Source: Pacificibacter marinus (GTDB taxonomy: Bacteria; Pseudomonadota; Alphaproteobacteria; Rhodobacterales; Rhodobacteraceae). Taken from it: DNA of 64,000 nucleotides. Made by a program: the position numbers and the translations under genes. Positions within the stretch are counted from its first letter, which is position 1; each line of letters begins with the position of its first letter. This document shows positions 63,575 to 64,000 of the stretch, piece after piece. The stretch spans positions 1 through 64,000 of the forward strand of contig NZ_FNZV01000005.1 in assembly GCF_900109555.1 (NCBI RefSeq). Reading direction: 5' to 3'. The notes beneath the pieces are model-generated. The model was given only the letters and a program-made list of their open reading frames with translations. It was not told the DNA's origin and made no database searches.

Positions 63575-64000
63575 GCGGGCACCGGAGTTAAAATATCTGC
63601 AGCGCGGTGGGCTTCGTCGGTCAAAACGGACCATGCGGGCACATCCGTATCCCATTCGATCAAGGTCGGTTTCGCGCCGCATGCCGCAATCGTATGGGCA
63701 TAAAGTGCCCAAACAGGGTCTGCGATCTCACGCCCGTGACTGTCAATCAACAACGGTGCGCCATGATCGTCGGTGTCCTCATCATGTCCACCCAGATGGA
63801 TTTCACCCACTTTATCCAGTGGAAAGGTATCGATATACGCGCGGGCATCCATCTGTAAATTGGTGGCAGAGACAAAGACGTTGTTCACATCCAGCAAAAG
63901 CCCGCAACCTGTGCGTTTGGTGACTTCGCGCAAGAAAGCGACTTCATCCAGAGTGCTCTCAGAAAACGCCAAATAACTGGATGGGTTTTCCAACAACATC
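63571..64000 (-). CDS. bufB: DUF692 multinuclear non-heme iron oxidase (MNIO), C-terminal part
   Basis: The C-terminal 142 residues of a DUF692/MNIO protein, cut by the window edge. Visible family blocks are [14 protein letters not shown] (Asp, Asn), IHLGGHDED (metal His and Asp), [18 protein letters not shown] (His) and [12 protein letters not shown] (Glu, Asp). MNIO enzymes modify cysteines in short precursor peptides using an iron cluster. Followed by DUF2063 and DoxX, this is the typical order of a bufferin copper-binding RiPP operon. The precursor (DUF2282) gene should lie beyond position 64000. Confidence 0.9.
   Translation of the reverse strand, partial: MLLENPSSYLAFSESTLDEVAFLREVTKRTGCGLLLDVNNVFVSATNLQMDARAYIDTFPLDKVGEIHLGGHDEDTDDHGAPLLIDSHGREIADPVWALYAHTIAACGAKPTLIEWDTDVPAWSVLTDEAHRAADILTPVPA

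Overview
The window looks like a chromosomal segment of a marine alphaproteobacterium of the Rhodobacterales (roseobacter group). The basis is inference from gene content: a PopZ/DUF2497-like protein downstream of pcm and tolC, an LdtR-type MarR regulator, a gamma-butyrobetaine hydroxylase-like oxygenase, an SdhE gene divergent from an aspartate aminotransferase, and many short conserved genes typical of that group. No replication origin, rRNA operon or CRISPR array is seen. There are two tRNA genes, Cys(GCA) and Leu(TAA).

Positions 1-4590 look like the end of an integrated genomic island. From the left it holds the 5' part of an IS110-type transposase, a stand-alone reverse transcriptase (RT), an upstream region with a perfect 132-bp direct repeat, a small membrane-protein ORF with a strong hairpin, a pair of diverged 36-bp repeats, a 57-codon gene overlapping a tyrosine recombinase, and the recombinase itself reading toward the 3' end of tRNA-Cys. 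The RT and its repeated leader are the best candidate here for a poorly described system (retroelement, possibly phage defence).

Positions 4664-30100 are mostly ordinary core genome: pcm, tolC, popZ-like, cobQ, a cupin, efp with terminator, tag, ygfZ, a glycosyltransferase overlapping tail-to-tail with an MsbA-type ABC exporter, a tyrosine phosphatase, two aminotransferases, valS, a beta-lactamase-fold protein, an Lrp/ornithine decarboxylase pair, a DUF2235 hydrolase, a metF/LysR (MetR-like) pair with candidate operators, an inositol-monophosphatase homologue and a rhomboid protease. Two of these proteins (serine hydrolase at 22059, IMPase homologue at 28278) lack residues needed for catalysis in their families.

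Positions 30104-31700 hold tRNA-Leu followed by prophage debris, including a tape-measure pseudogene with in-frame stops. After this come a gamma-butyrobetaine hydroxylase-like gene, a hybrid sensor kinase with a 5TM receptor module, and a second membrane sensor kinase.

Positions 38744-45587 form a catabolic locus: a ROK regulator, a palindromic candidate operator, an ABC importer (ATPase, two permeases, binding protein), a glycerophosphodiester phosphodiesterase and an intact inositol-monophosphatase-family enzyme. This suggests uptake and stepwise hydrolysis of a phosphodiester or polyol phosphate such as glycerophosphoinositol (inference).

Positions 45731-64000 return to mixed core genes: a GAF sensor kinase, an SDR, a glycosyltransferase, metG, an aldo/keto reductase, two small lipoproteins, an epimerase-like oxidoreductase, a MATE exporter, aspartate aminotransferase, sdhE, an LdtR-like regulator, gloA, thyA-folA, DUF2177, an SGNH esterase, cspA and an ArsC/Spx-like protein. 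The right edge carries DoxX, DUF2063 and DUF692 (MNIO) genes in overlapping order, the tail of a bufferin-type copper-peptide operon whose precursor gene would lie just outside the window.
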